Origin: Spirogloea muscicola
Lineage: Eukaryota > Streptophyta > Zygnematophyceae > Spirogloeales > Spirogloeaceae
Direction of reading: 5' to 3'
Assembly (NCBI GenBank): GCA_009602725.1
Contig: WELB01000072.1
Span: 324,249 to 344,375 of the forward strand
Length of the DNA: 20,127 bases
Part shown: positions 1-9,505 of the stretch, one piece after another
Layout: every line of letters starts with the position of its first letter
Numbering within the stretch: position 1 is the first letter of the stretch
Notes under the pieces: model-generated
The model's database searches: none
Seen by the model: only the letters and a program-made list of their open reading frames with translations
What the model was told of the DNA's origin: nothing
Translations under genes and position numbers: made by a program

Positions 1-504
1 AAACAGCATGTACAAGGCCCAGGCCGCCTCGTCCATAGAGTCCGCTTCAATGCGTGCGAGGTAAGGCGTGAGAACCTTGGTGCACTCACGACGTGCCCAT
101 CTGGGAATGTGGCGAAGGTTGCGAATGCCGTCAGGGATGAGGAGGGGGGTGAGGTCCACTGTGGCAGCCCACTGCCAGCTCGCTGAAGAAGGGGGTGGTG
201 GAGGCCGGACGGTGCCCGGCACATGTGAACTTGCTGCCAGCTCCTGCTGATTCTGGCGATTGCGGCAGTGATAGGCATGGACTGGCAGCCCTCTCGAGCG
301 GAATCGTTGCTGGCATACTGGGCAGGGGACTCTCTGGTCTGGAGCATTTAGGGGGCCCGTGTGGGCTGGGCTCCGGCCGTGAGACCGATCCTGCTGATGG
401 CAAGGTCGTTCTTGATGGTCACCGGCTGGATGGCGTCTCACGACAGCAGGAGGAGGCAGCAAGGGAGGTCGAGGTACATTGAGTGGTTGTTGGGGAGAGA
501 GAGA
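1..504 (-). pseudogene. N-terminal part of a non-LTR retrotransposon RT polyprotein, running off the left edge
   Basis: Reading the minus strand with codons ending at position 1, the frame is open from beyond position 500 to the window edge. It encodes a Pro-rich leader, then a zinc finger of C-x2-C-x11-H type (CPVCQQRF...GLPVHAYHC, about 247-315), a Pro-rich linker, and then a segment near 1-180 with TVDLTPLLIPDGIRNLRHIP, RWARRECTKVL and DEAAWALYMLF. An N-terminal zinc finger followed by an 'LRHIP...AW..L..L' block just before the RT domain is, as I recall, typical of algal and plant-like non-LTR elements with a restriction-like endonuclease. The RT itself would lie left of the window. No ATG was seen in this frame, so the true start is unknown. 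Whether it is intact outside the window cannot be judged. Assignment to this family is inference from motif style. Confidence 0.6.
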
Positions 505-509
505 GAGAG
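495..509. repeat. (GA)n microsatellite
   Basis: A short uninterrupted GA run lies exactly between the leftward-reading N-terminal retroelement piece and the rightward-reading 3'-end piece, so it marks or lies beside their junction. Confidence 0.85.
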
Positions 510-510
510 T

Positions 511-817
511 ATGTATCGCATGCGCTTGGCCGTCTCGCTGCAGAGGTCCATGGCCCGTGCGCTGCACCTTCGTGCCGGGAGAGCCCTCGCTGCTGCCTCT
601 GGCTCTGTCCAGGGGACCCACTTCCAGGACCCTAGCCTCTCTGATTTGCGGCTGCTTAGCAGGGGTTACTGAGTGATTTGTAGCTGCTTTCTTTCTTTGT
701 GTGCTTTGGTTTCTTAGCGCTTCCTCTGGCTTCCTCTGGCCCCCTTCTCGTTCTTTGTTCATTCTTTTTTGGGCTGGCTTGTCCAGCCCCTATCCTCAAT
801 GGGCGAGCCCTTTCTCG
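511..817 (+). mobile_element. 5'-truncated 3' end of the non-LTR retrotransposon family
   Basis: The segment encodes the last residues of the element ORF (YRMRLAVSLQRSMARALHL ... SDLRLLSRGY, stop at 670-672). A T-rich 3' UTR follows, ending in a perfect hairpin (771-789) and the family end 'cctcaatgggcgagc' plus a pyrimidine tail. The same ORF end plus UTR recurs on the minus strand at about 8940-9240, in truncated form on the plus strand at 9513-9709, and partly at 11820-11960. These repeats define the element's 3' terminus. There is no poly(A) tail. The upstream end is abrupt, as in 5' truncation. Confidence 0.75.
771..789 (+). repeat. Conserved 3'-terminal hairpin of the non-LTR family (copy 1)
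   Basis: GGGCTGG-CTTGT-CCAGCCC is a perfect 7-bp stem with a 5-nt loop, 28 bp before the end of the element copy. Equivalent hairpins with different loops occur at 8966-8984 (minus), 9663-9681 and 11915-11931. Confidence 0.8.
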
Positions 818-825
818 ATTCAACG

Positions 826-935
826 TAAGGCAATGGCTGTGAGAGGCCAGCCCATAGGAATTAACAAAGGTCCGGGCTAGCCGTTCACAACCTTCTTCAT
901 CCTTTTCGGGCTGGCTTTACACAGCCCTCGCCCCC
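826..935. repeat. Cluster of partial copies of the hairpin-bearing 3' module
   Basis: Three short relatives of the family's 3' end lie in tandem. A minus-strand copy is at about 829-860 (ggctgtgagaggccagccc). A degenerate plus copy is at about 873-891 (gggctagccgttcacaacc). A plus copy is at 907-926 (cgggctggctttacacagcc, followed by ctcgccccc). They are too short to code and I read them as fragments of separate insertions. Confidence 0.6.
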
Positions 936-1149
936 TCTCAAGCGCAACTGAGGAGCATCCGCGAGTCAGCAAACCTGCTCTTTCCCCTCCCTGCTCTTTC
1001 CGTGCTTGCCCAAAGTACCGGACAAAGAGGCACAGGCGAGACTCGTTGCTCCAGTCAAAGATGAGCGTCGCAAGACGCTGAGGAGGATGCCAACAAGTAG
1101 GAACAAGCCAAGGAGTCTGTCAGTGTGAGGCAGCTTTCGCGCGGAGTCG

Positions 1150-1788
1150 GAAACCTCGCTAAGCATATGCTGCGATACCTCACTAGCCCTGAAGTGGTGG
1201 GCGTTCACATTATACTCCGGGATGCCCTGTTGGACTGGATGCGCCGGCTACCGAGCTATTGTGGAGGTGAATGATATCATGCCCGTCACTATGGACGTTA
1301 AGGGACGCCATCGCCGACGCACTCTAGACATTGTGGGTGTACAACCTGATACAACCTGGCCTGGTCCACGAGCCTCCATCGATGTGGTTGTGACGGAGGC
1401 GTGCAGAAGTTCACCATCGACCTACATTGCCAATCACGCAGTCGGCAGTGCCGAGCAGCAAAAGTTGCAGCACTACTCTGATTGCCCCCGCAGCAGTCAC
1501 CTCCTACCGGCAGCAATTGACACCTTTGGCTGCAGGGTTCCTCGTTCTCATACCGTACTCGAGAACATCGCAAGTCTAGGATATGCACGACGCGAGGATA
1601 TGCTTCCAGCCGAGATGGGCATGCCGGCGGCAAACTTGAGCATGATTGTCATTCTGCGAGGTCGTTTGTCAGCCTGTTTGCAGCTCAAGCTCATGCTTTG
1701 CCCCCAGAAAGCTGGTCAAGCTTTAGCTGGTGGCAGAAGGGCTTGTGAGTTGCCGTCCGGTATTCGGGACTTAGTTAGCGAGTTCTGA
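1150..1788 (+). pseudogene. C-terminal endonuclease-like region of a non-LTR RT ORF, frameshifted
   Basis: From about 1156 one frame reads KHMLRYLTSPEVVGVH then LRDALLDWMRR. Near 1240-1250 the coding sense shifts frame and continues to the stop at 1786-1788 with RRRTLDIVGVQ, ASIDVVVTEAC, YIANHAVGSAEQQKLQHY, HLLPAAIDTFGC and LRGRLSACLQLKL. The order 'R-x-L-D-[IV]-x-G ... D-V-V-V-T ... AEQ-x-KL ... LP-x-A-[IV]-[DE]-T-x-G' is what I recall for the C-terminal PD-(D/E)XK-like endonuclease of R2-type non-LTR ORFs. The minus-strand copy near 8960-9490 has the parallel order (RVDLVATP, LLLDVVT, FFPLAIDTHGALG, MRLAVSLQRSMARAL). There is no start codon context and no RT upstream, so this is a decayed fragment. 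A related, internally deleted copy is at 8510-8640. Confidence 0.65.
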
Positions 1789-2440
1789 CTTGTGGTGTCT
1801 GAGCAGGTCAGCTTAGCAGCAGATGATGTAAATATTATGTTGTGCTTGCCTTTGTACTTGGCCACTCAGGCCCTCTTTTACTAAATACACACTCTTTTGA
1901 GCCACTTTTCTCACAACCATTGCGCCTTCTAGAAAGAGCCTTTCATCTTGGTGGTAAGTCTTTCTTTCGTCTTGGTAAGGTAAGCGGCGAGGAAGGCCCA
2001 TTTGGCATGGACTAATAAGGGCGGCCGAATTTCAGCGGGGTCCACATAGCAGGCCACAGCGGCGGCCTGCCAGCCGCAGGATGCCACGACGAGCCGATAG
2101 ACGGTGTGGAGTGGGGGCGTAATTAGCCAGGTTTGCCGTAAGGATACCTTCCACAAGGGCCGCCAGTGATGGATCCAGCAATATTACACCGATCGGTGCA
2201 ATCGGACGGCGCGAAGGCCCGCTTAGATTGCGAAGGCGCGGGAAAGCGGGGCCCGTCAGGCAGCCCTAAAAGCCCTCAACCCAGCTTTGTCTGGATCCCG
2301 GCCCTGCCGCAACGAGGATAGCCGCCGCATAAGCCGCGAGTACCGCCGCGGCGGCGGCGGCGGCGCGTATGCGATACCTTATCTGAAACATTCGGCAGCA
2401 GTTGTGCAGCCTCGCAGCAGGCGCGGCGGAGGCTCGGGGC
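1789..2440. promoter_or_regulatory. Upstream region and 5' leader of the RBM39-like gene
   Basis: No coding frame is supported here. The region becomes strongly GC-rich toward the gene, carries a 12-bp perfect palindrome (2187-2198), and has a CGG/GCC run at about 2344-2367 followed by a leader with no upstream ATG in the gene's own frame. The transcription start is not identifiable; a TATA box is not evident at the expected distance. Confidence 0.4.
2187..2198. promoter_or_regulatory. 12-bp perfect palindrome upstream of the RBM39-like gene
   Basis: CACCGATCGGTG is fully self-complementary and lies about 245 bp upstream of the start codon. It could be a dimeric transcription-factor site, but no specific factor is recognised. 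Confidence 0.3.
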
Positions 2441-3993
2441 ATGGGGGACTTTGACGAGTACGAGTACCTGGAGAAGGCGGTCGAGAGCACCGAGGCCGCC
2501 AACGGCGCCGCGGCAGGCGGCGGCGGCGGCGGCGGTGGCGGGAAGGAGGAGGGGAAGGAGGAGCGCAGGAGCTCGAAGCGGCACGGCGACGAGACCGGGG
2601 AGCGCAGCAAGCGCAGCCGCGGGGAGGACAAGGAGAGGGACAGGGACAAGGAGCGGGACAAGGAGCGGCACCGCGACAAGGACGGCGGCGATGGCGAGCG
2701 CTCCAAGGACCGGGACAAGGACAAGGAGAGGGAAGGGCGGCGGGACAAGGGCAGGGACGATGAGCGGCACCGCAGCCACGAGCGGGACAAGGACCGGGAC
2801 AAGGACAAGGACAAGGATAAGGACAAGGAGCGCGAGCGCGAGCGCACGCGGGACCGCGACCGCGACCGGGAGCGTGAGAAGCCGCGGGGGAGCGAGGAGA
2901 GGTGCCCTCATGCGCCCTTTCCTGGGGGCTCAACATCCTCAAGCGACTCAGGCAGAAGTTTAGCTTCAATGATGGCATAAGGGGGTGAAACTGTTTTTAG
3001 TCTGTCGCCTGACTTGTGCAACATGAGCTGCCCTGGCTGAAGACATTGCTGACAGCTGATTGCTGATGACCATGCAGACCTAAGAAGCGCGACAAGGCTG
3101 CAGATGCAGAGCCTGAGGCAGATCCAGAGAGGGACCAGCGTACTGTTTTTGCATATCAGGTCCGGGAGATGACAGTCATGAACAGTATTAACTTTGTGCA
3201 TCATATTGATGGATTGTATGCTTTAGCCTACAGGAACAATGTGCTTGTTGTCGAGTTCGCTCGATTTCTTCCAGGGACAATATTACCAGAGGTCCTGAGG
3301 TTGGCAGCACTGGCCCAGCTTCTAAGGGTGGGCTGATTGATGTGTTAGTCGTATTTGTGACTACAGTTGCAAGCTCCAAGGTAGAGAGAAGACAAGCTAA
3401 TATTGCAGTCTCTGGTATGCACGGCAGATCAATCTGAAAGCAGATGAGAGGGACGTGTACGAGTTCTTCTCACGGGCTGGAAAGGTAGTAGTTCTTGTTG
3501 TGTGTTGAGTTTGAGGCAGTGATGTTTGTTGCAACATTCAGCTCGGCCGTCATGTGACGGTGGCCACTAGTGCCTCTGAATTGTCCCTTGCCATGAGATC
3601 TCACTTGCCGGCCTGGCTGTGCATGTGACCTTGGTGTGAGCCTCAGTGTTCTTGGCTTTTGCTATCCTATTTGTGAAGTGCAATGAGTATGCATAGATAG
3701 GTTGTGGAAGGAAGCAGGCTGCAGATCATCATGGCCTGCATTGCCTGTCTGGAATTTGTTCCAAGAACGTCAAGCAAGTTGTGACCTAGACATGTGGCTG
3801 TTCAGGTTAGGGATGTACGTCTTATCATGGACAGGAACTCACGGCGATCAAAGGGCGTGGGGTGTGTAATCCGTCCTTCTTGATGTGCATGAATCGTTAC
3901 TAAACACGTCGAGCTCTTTCATTCAGGCTGTCGTGTCATGCATTGTGGTCAATTGTCATGAACTGTGACCTACCTGGTTACAACAAACACGTA

Positions 3994-4029
<36 letters not shown>

Positions 4030-7000
4030 AATCTATGCTCAAATATCTTGCACACCAATCTGGCTTGTGAAGACAGTTGCAAATAGGACTAATCAAGCAG
4101 CTTGTCTTGTTGTGATGCTGCAGATATGTTGAGTTCTACGATGCAATGTCAGTGCCAATGGCTATTGCACTCTCTGGCCAGCTACTACTCGGCACTCCAG
4201 TCATGGTGAAGCCGTCTGAGGCTGAGAAGAACTTGGTACAGGCACAGCCTGTCATGCCCTTCGGCATGCCAGGTCTCATGGGCATGGCCATGCCTGCAGG
4301 CGGCATCCCTGGTCTCAATGCCACTGGCCCATACACAGGTGGAGCACGCCGATTGTATGTTGGAAACCTTCACTTCAACATGACTGAGGAGCAACTTCGT
4401 CAGGTGCTCATCTATTCAGAGTCATTTGCAACTCAAGCATTGATGTTTACAGAGCATTCATGTATGCAATATCTCAAATTTCACTTATGAATTGCATCCA
4501 TACAGGAGGATATTCTGCACTTGCAGTAGGCAGAGGCTCCTAGAGATACTGCTAGTGTGAGATGTGTGTTTGTTAGCGGACTCAGTCATGAATGGATGAG
4601 AGCACGGTGACTAAACAACGTATCAACGACATTGCAGGTCTTTGAGCCTTTCGGGCCAGTGGAGATGGTGCAGCTGCCCATGGACCCTGAGACGAACCAA
4701 TGCAAAGGTTTTGGATTTGTCCAGGTCAGCAGTGAAAGCAGATCTTCCTTGTTCTCAAAAATATTGTTGCTTCCACATGCCAGTGCACTTTCTGCTTGTG
4801 ATGTACCTGGGCAAAGCAGTACTGATATTGAGAGCAGGTCTTTCGCAATGGATTGCAAGTAAGAAGGGACTTTTAGCTGGTCCATCTGGTGCTGGTGCTG
4901 AGCTGCTGCTCTTTGTGGCAGTATACACGCTTGGAAGATGCACGTGCTGCACAAGCCAATCTCAATGGCTTGGAGCTAGCAGGCCGAGCAATCAAGGTAC
5001 GAATCTGGTTTGGTACTTTTGTTGAGGAAAGTTACCTGTCTGTTGCCCATAGCTGTTATTGCAGCTTGTCACTGTGATCAGGGTTTGGTACTTATTGAAA
5101 ATGACACTGGTCATACCATAAGGTTAGACACGTACGCAAGCAGGGAGATAGTTTTACATCAGTAATTACTTGCTTCTGTTCCCACTTAGAGTGACTGTGA
5201 GTAGGCAATTGTGAAGACACGAATACCTCTCATTCTCAAGACCTTTTTTTCTGTGTGTCAGGTCTCACCAGTATCAGAACAGGTTGGGAATGCCCAGGAA
5301 GCAGTCCAGGCTGGGGAGCTAGATGATGATGAAGGTGGCGGCCTGGTATGTATGATGATTAGTCTGGAGTAGTCGGAAGGCCTCTATGTACAACCAGCAG
5401 CTCTAAGTTTGTTGATTGTGTTATATTGATACTCATTGAGCAGTCTCATAAGTAGCTTTGCATGTATGTTGTCTACTTCGCCCTGACCAAATGCAGCTCA
5501 CACACTCCTGTTCTCATGCAGTCATTGAATGCTCGATCACGAGCGCTTCTCATGCAGAAACTTGACCGCAGCAATGCCGCTGGGTAGTGCTCTTTTCCTT
5601 CCAAGAATTGCTAGTGCTTACGTACTACACTGTCAACGTAGGTAGATAGTTAAGCTTTCCAAAAATTCTCAGAAGCACTTCCAATCAGAAATTGTATACT
5701 GCCTGATTTTAGGCTGCATGGTATTCCTTCTTCGCAGTCCGGCGGCTGCTCCAACGCCCTCCCCTCCAATTCCAGGACTAGGTATCCTAGGTGGAGCTGC
5801 TGGCATTGGTGCTTCACCATTGGCACCAGGGCTGGCCGCAGGCGCACTAGGTGCTCTTTCAGGTGTAGGTGCTATTCCAGGCATGGGGACTCCGCCAGTG
5901 GGTGTTTTACCCCCCGGTATGGTTGGCATGCCTCCTGGAGAGTCGATGGGTGTACCAAGCGAGTACCTACTACTGAAGAACATGTTTGACCCCAGCACCG
6001 AGGTAGGCCCGCTACACTGTCTACGCTTTCCATTTGCAGAGGGCCTTGCATGCCAGGAATGAATTCGGCAATGTATGCTAGTTTGCAGTTTCCAGGATGC
6101 CATGGAACAACTTTGAGTGTTGGAACTGTGCCTGCAATCTATACAACCATGTCTCTTTTGTGCAGACGGAGCCAGATTTTGAAATGGATATCAAGGATGA
6201 CGTCTTGGACGAGGTCTCCAAGTATGGTGCCATCAAGCACATCTTTGTGGACAAGTGGGTACTCCGTGCTCCTTGCTCAACGAGACCGTGCTACAGAAGA
6301 ATTTGCATGTGTCTCACGCTGACAGAAACAGCTGTGGCCTGCAAAGGCTCACAATGTGGATTGCATAGGGGAGGCCCAACGCAGTGGGCTGCAGAGAGCA
6401 GGGCTATCAGCTTTGATAAGCTGATCACAAGTAAATGATTGGATTATTACAGGGACTCAGGATGCATAGGTGAAGGTTTATTCGAGTGGCCTACCACCGG
6501 CAGCTGGATACGCCTCTCTGCAACCTGCCCTTGTGTCTAACTGATGTTTGGTTTTTGTTTTTGATGTTGACCCACCGTGGCAGCACGTTCACACAAAGTC
6601 TATGGAGTCGTCTCCTCTTTTCTCAAGCACACAGGATCAAGCTGGGTGCACTGAGTGGCAGCTAGTGACAGCACGCTTGATGTGTCAAGGTCAGGGGTCA
6701 AGTTAGAGGTCACCAGGGCCTGTGGAAAGGGATCTCAAGTCTTCGTCCTTTTTACTCCAATCCTCCTTCTGCACTGTGCACAGGACTGATGACAGACCAG
6801 TGTGCCCAATCACGTGTGAAGCTCAGCGCCACGCCTGGCCATTCTGTTCGTCTTTTAGACAAGCCCCTAGATTAGCCTGGCCTGTGTGCAGGTCCTGTCA
6901 CAGGTCGGAGTGATTTCAGGTTCCGAGACAGCAGATCAAGCAGTGTCAACAAGCACTGCAGCGCGGGCAGTGGCTACTGGGGTGGCTCAGCAGCAACATT

Positions 7001-7549
7001 CTGTGGTCAGCAGGATGTTGCTGTGCTTCTCAAGATGGCCACAAGTAGCTGTGGCTTCTGGCCATAGTTGCGATAGACAATGGGTGCTCCTGGCATACAT
7101 GGAGCATCTGGTGGTTATAAATGCCCACAGTTCTGATGACGCAAGGATCTGCATTCCTTCTGTTTGGTGGTGCAGGAATAGTGCTGGTCATGTGTATTTG
7201 AGATTTGATTCAGCCACTGCATCAATTGCTGCCCAAAGAGCCTTGCAAGGCCGGTGGTTTGCAGGGAAGATGATAACAGCAACATTCCAGGTTATTCCTG
7301 CTTGTCAAATATCATGCAAATAAGTATTTAAGCAATTTTGAGCTGCACATGAGCTGCTGGAAGGTGCCCACATTGGTGCCCACTTTGGGGCTGGAGATCT
7401 GAGCCCACAGACACTTAAGATGATCACATGACAGCCTGCAATGCTCATTGCGAGGGAGCTGGAGCAAGCAAGAGCATAGTGCTAACGGGCACTTTGTGCT
7501 TCGTCTGCAGACGGCGCTGTCATACATGACCAAGTTCCCGGATGCCTGA
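2441..7549 (+). CDS. RBM39: RBM39/CAPER-type RNA-binding splicing factor (13 exons, 583 aa)
   Basis: Spliced CDS: 2441-2901, 3078-3159, 3428-3484, 3806-3861, 4124-4403, 4638-4724, 4922-4996, 5262-5345, 5522-5583, 5738-6002, 6166-6254, 7176-7290, 7511-7549. All introns are GT-AG and all phases agree, giving 583 codons plus TGA. The ATG at 2441 gives MGDFDEYEYLEKAVE, the family's usual N-terminus. A poly-Gly run and an R/D/K/E-rich low-complexity region (about 35-170) stand in for the RS domain. RRM1 is about 175-250 (RNP2 VFAYQI, RNP1 KGVGYVEF). A Met/Gly/Pro linker leads to RRM2 at about 294-368 (RNP2 LYVGNL, RNP1 KGFGFVQY). An Ala/Gly/Pro linker is followed by LLLKNMFDP and a C-terminal U2AF-homology motif domain at about 504-572 with the R-x-F signature (GRWFAGK). 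Family members act in the nucleus with U2AF65/SF3B1-type partners in 3' splice-site recognition. The protein is slightly longer than human RBM39 because of the linkers. Plus-strand retro debris flanks it on both sides. Confidence 0.95.
3998..4026. repeat. (TA)n microsatellite in intron 4 of the RBM39-like gene
   Basis: An uninterrupted TA run of about 14 units lies inside the 3862-4123 intron, about 100 bp before its 3' splice site. It is likely length-polymorphic. Confidence 0.95.
6255..7175 (+). other. Long penultimate region (intron 11) of the RBM39-like gene
   Basis: This 921-nt intron (GTGGGT...TGGTGCAG) splits the UHM between VDK and NSAGHVYLRF and is more than twice the length of any other intron in the gene. 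Several open frames inside it have no recognisable similarity, and I see no nested gene, RNA gene or mobile element. Confidence 0.75.
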
Positions 7550-8160
7550 AGGGGTTGAAATGAGAACGATTGGCATGGTGCATAGCACATCGGTAGGTAG
7601 TATATTTTCTCAGTGGTGTATGTGCAGCCTTATAGGTGGCATTCCTCAGCTCAGCTTTGGGAAGGCTTCATGTCAATGAGTGCAGGTTATGTTGTCAAGC
7701 ATTAAGGAGCGATTATTGTCCCGATACTGCTGAAATATAGGCGTTGGCTTAATGCCTGTGAGATGCTTGTGTTGCGTGAGTTGCTGTTTGTTGTATTGCC
7801 TTGCCGCATACTGAAGTTCAAGGTGATCATGTTGCCAACTTATGCTGCAGAGTAGCTTCTCTTATAAGTTAACTGCTATACGATGATTACAAACTGTCAA
7901 TGTGAAGCTGCCCTGCCAAAGCATACATGTTCAAGCGCTGCTGCTCAAGGAAGCACTATCAATGAAGCCAGCTAAGGCAGAGGCTTCCGTTTCTGGATGT
8001 TGTGTGGCTGACGCATTGCATGCACCAGCCAGGGCGCATGCGAACGCTTTGACTAGATTTAAAAAGGCAAGGCGATCAGAGTTGCTGTCATATGTTTGAA
8101 GACGAGGAGCTCATGGGACAGGTTGCTGCAAGTCAAGCTTGGCAATGAAGCGAACTTAGG
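7550..8160. other. 3' UTR and intergenic DNA with no gene seen
   Basis: This follows the RBM39-like stop codon. Open frames are short and lack family features. No TGTAA-type algal polyadenylation signal was noticed close to the stop, so the transcript end is not placed. Confidence 0.6.
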
Positions 8161-8192
8161 AGAAAGGAATTGAGCTCAACCAGACTTGGTAA

Positions 8193-8209
8193 GGCTGGCG
8201 TTGCCAGCC
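8193..8209. repeat. Isolated perfect hairpin, related in sequence to the retroelement modules
   Basis: GGCTGGC-GTT-GCCAGCC has a 7-bp stem and a 3-nt loop. It shares the GGCTGG/CCAGCC core of the family's 3'-end hairpins but lacks the following 'cctcaatgggcgagc' tail, so it may be a decayed copy or coincidence. Confidence 0.45.
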
Positions 8210-8399
8210 AGATAACATTCACACATTCAGGAAGAACGAGGAGATGGGGAAAGGAGCTGCAAGAGAGAGGGAACAGAGAAGTCGGAGGCGGCCCAAACCC
8301 TGGGCCCCTTCCCAATGACCTTGCCATGCTATTCTCGGGAGAAGAAATGGATTCCAAATATGGCAATGCTGTAATCGACCAGCTTAAACTACAAACAGC

Positions 8400-8450
8400 T
8401 CCTCTTGAGGAAGGCGATGGCTGTAAGAGGCCAGCCCAAAAGTAGAATGG
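8400..8450 (-). repeat. Short minus-strand copy of the 3'-end hairpin module
   Basis: On the minus strand this reads 'cttttgggctggcctcttac' followed by 'agccatcgccttcctcaag', paralleling the module at 829-860. The stem is GGCTG (8419-8423) with CAGCC (8432-8436). Confidence 0.55.
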
Positions 8451-8509
8451 AGTGTGTATTGAGTGATGGATTTAGGGTAAAGGTCTGTACAGGGCCGGAA
8501 GGTGCAAAC

Positions 8510-8640
8510 ATTACGAAACTGCTCTCCGTGACCGTCGCACTTTAGACGTTGTAGGTGTACAGCCTGGTGGAACCTGAAAACACTGCAGCACTACTCTGGC
8601 TACTCCCGTTGGCCGAGCCATTGCTGGCTGGCTTTTCAGG
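8510..8640 (+). pseudogene. Internally deleted fragment of the RT C-terminal endonuclease-like region
   Basis: The sequence 'cgtcgcactttagacgttgt' (8534-8553, RRTLDVVGVQ) matches the RRRTLDIVGVQ block at about 1313-1345. It is followed directly by 'gcagcactactctg', which matches about 1467-1480 of the same copy. Roughly 110 bp between these blocks is missing here. It ends near another hairpin module, and no open product is possible. Confidence 0.6.
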
Positions 8641-8657
8641 GCTTCTCCACTCTTCTC

Positions 8658-8677
8658 GGGCTGGCTTTTCACAGCCC
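8658..8677 (+). repeat. 3'-end hairpin module, CAGCCC-type
   Basis: GGGCTG-gcttttca-CAGCCC is followed by 'tcgcccccc'. It is the same variant as 907-926 and, inverted, 8827-8846. Confidence 0.6.
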
Positions 8678-8826
8678 TCGCCCCCCTTTTGGTTGAGTCG
8701 GGCGTCTAGTCTTTCTGACTTGCGGCTCTACTTCAAGGTTCCCGGCGTAATTATCCTACCGGGAAAAGCTTTGGGAAAGTGCTTTTGGCCCCTTCGGAGA
8801 AGAAGTGGCTCTCCCAATGGGGGCAA

Positions 8827-8846
8827 GGGCTGTGAGAAGCCAGCCC
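8827..8846 (-). repeat. 3'-end hairpin module, inverted copy
   Basis: On the minus strand it reads cgggctggcttctcacagcc followed by 'cttgcccccattgggagagccacttcttc'. That extends the module to an 'attgggagagccac' tail equivalent to 'cctcaatgggcgagcc' in the other subfamily, which links the two hairpin variants to one element family. Confidence 0.6.
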
Positions 8847-8867
8847 GAAAAGAATGACCAATGTTCG

Positions 8868-8944
8868 AAGGGGCCAAATGACGGGGGCCTAAAGCCACAA
8901 TGACGGAGGGGCCTGAAGATGCAATGTCAGAACGGGTCTAAGAA
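8868..8944. repeat. Degenerate tandem repeat of about 24 bp, 3-4 units
   Basis: Units share the pattern GGGGCCtrAAG-nnn-CAATGaCgGA. The clearest starts are near 8869, 8884 and 8908, with a last partial unit at about 8934. It lies immediately beyond the 3' end of the minus-strand non-LTR copy. Confidence 0.5.
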
Positions 8945-8965
8945 GGGCTCGCCCATTGAGGATAG

Positions 8966-8984
8966 GGGCTGGAAAAACCAGCCC
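8966..8984 (-). repeat. Conserved 3'-terminal hairpin (minus copy)
   Basis: Stem GGGCTGG/CCAGCCC with a five-base homopolymer loop (TTTTT on the element's sense strand). The stem is identical to copy 1, with a different loop. Confidence 0.8.
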
Positions 8985-9486
8985 AAAAAAGAATGAACAA
9001 AGTACGAGAAGTGGGCCAGAGGAAGCGCTAAGAAAACAAAGCACACAAAGAAAGAAAGCAGCTACAAAGCACTCAGTAACCCCGGCTAAGCAGCCGCAAA
9101 TCAGAGAGGCTAGGGTCCTGAAAGTGGGTCCCCTGGCCAGAGCCAGAGGCAGCAGCAAGAGCCCTGCCGGCGCGAAGGTGCAGCGCACGGGCCATCGACC
9201 GCTGCAGCGAGACAGCCAGGCGCATGCGATACAATTGCGCCAGCGACCCTGCTGCAGGGAAGTCTCCCCATGGAAGCAACGGGCGATGGTGTGGCGGGCG
9301 AGCTGGGTGAGCAGCTCGAGCCACCGAGCGCCCAGCGCCCCATGGGTGTCTATGGCCAACGGGAAGAACTTGTCTGCCGGCGGATGGTCAACGTACTTGA
9401 GCTCCTTAGCGCGAGCGGCGCCAGCGACCGCATACCCAGCCTTGGTGGCACACTGGGCTGGGTGGGAGCGGTCGAAGGCGTCGGTG

Positions 9487-9491
9487 GTCAC
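9487..9491 (+). repeat. Left 5-bp target site duplication of the Copia-type element
   Basis: GTCAC immediately precedes the 5' LTR and is repeated at 11503-11507 immediately after the 3' LTR. Confidence 0.9.
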
Positions 9492-9505
9492 TGTTGGAAA
9501 GAGTG

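Noticed and set aside
2402-2440. TTG-initiated extension upstream of the RBM39-like ATG
   Set aside because: The extension adds residues with no family similarity, and ATG 2441 exactly matches the usual N-terminus.
2266-2978. Long open frames on the minus strand and an alternative plus frame over the RBM39-like exon 1
   Set aside because: They are shadows of the R/D/K/E-rich repeat region: low complexity, Ser/Arg- or Leu/Val-rich, with no family features, while the plus frame gives the expected MGDFDEYEYLEKAVE start.
5669-6103. Minus-strand 144-codon frame over RBM39-like exon 10
   Set aside because: It is the complement of the Ala/Gly/Pro linker and starts in the neighbouring intron; no independent signal.
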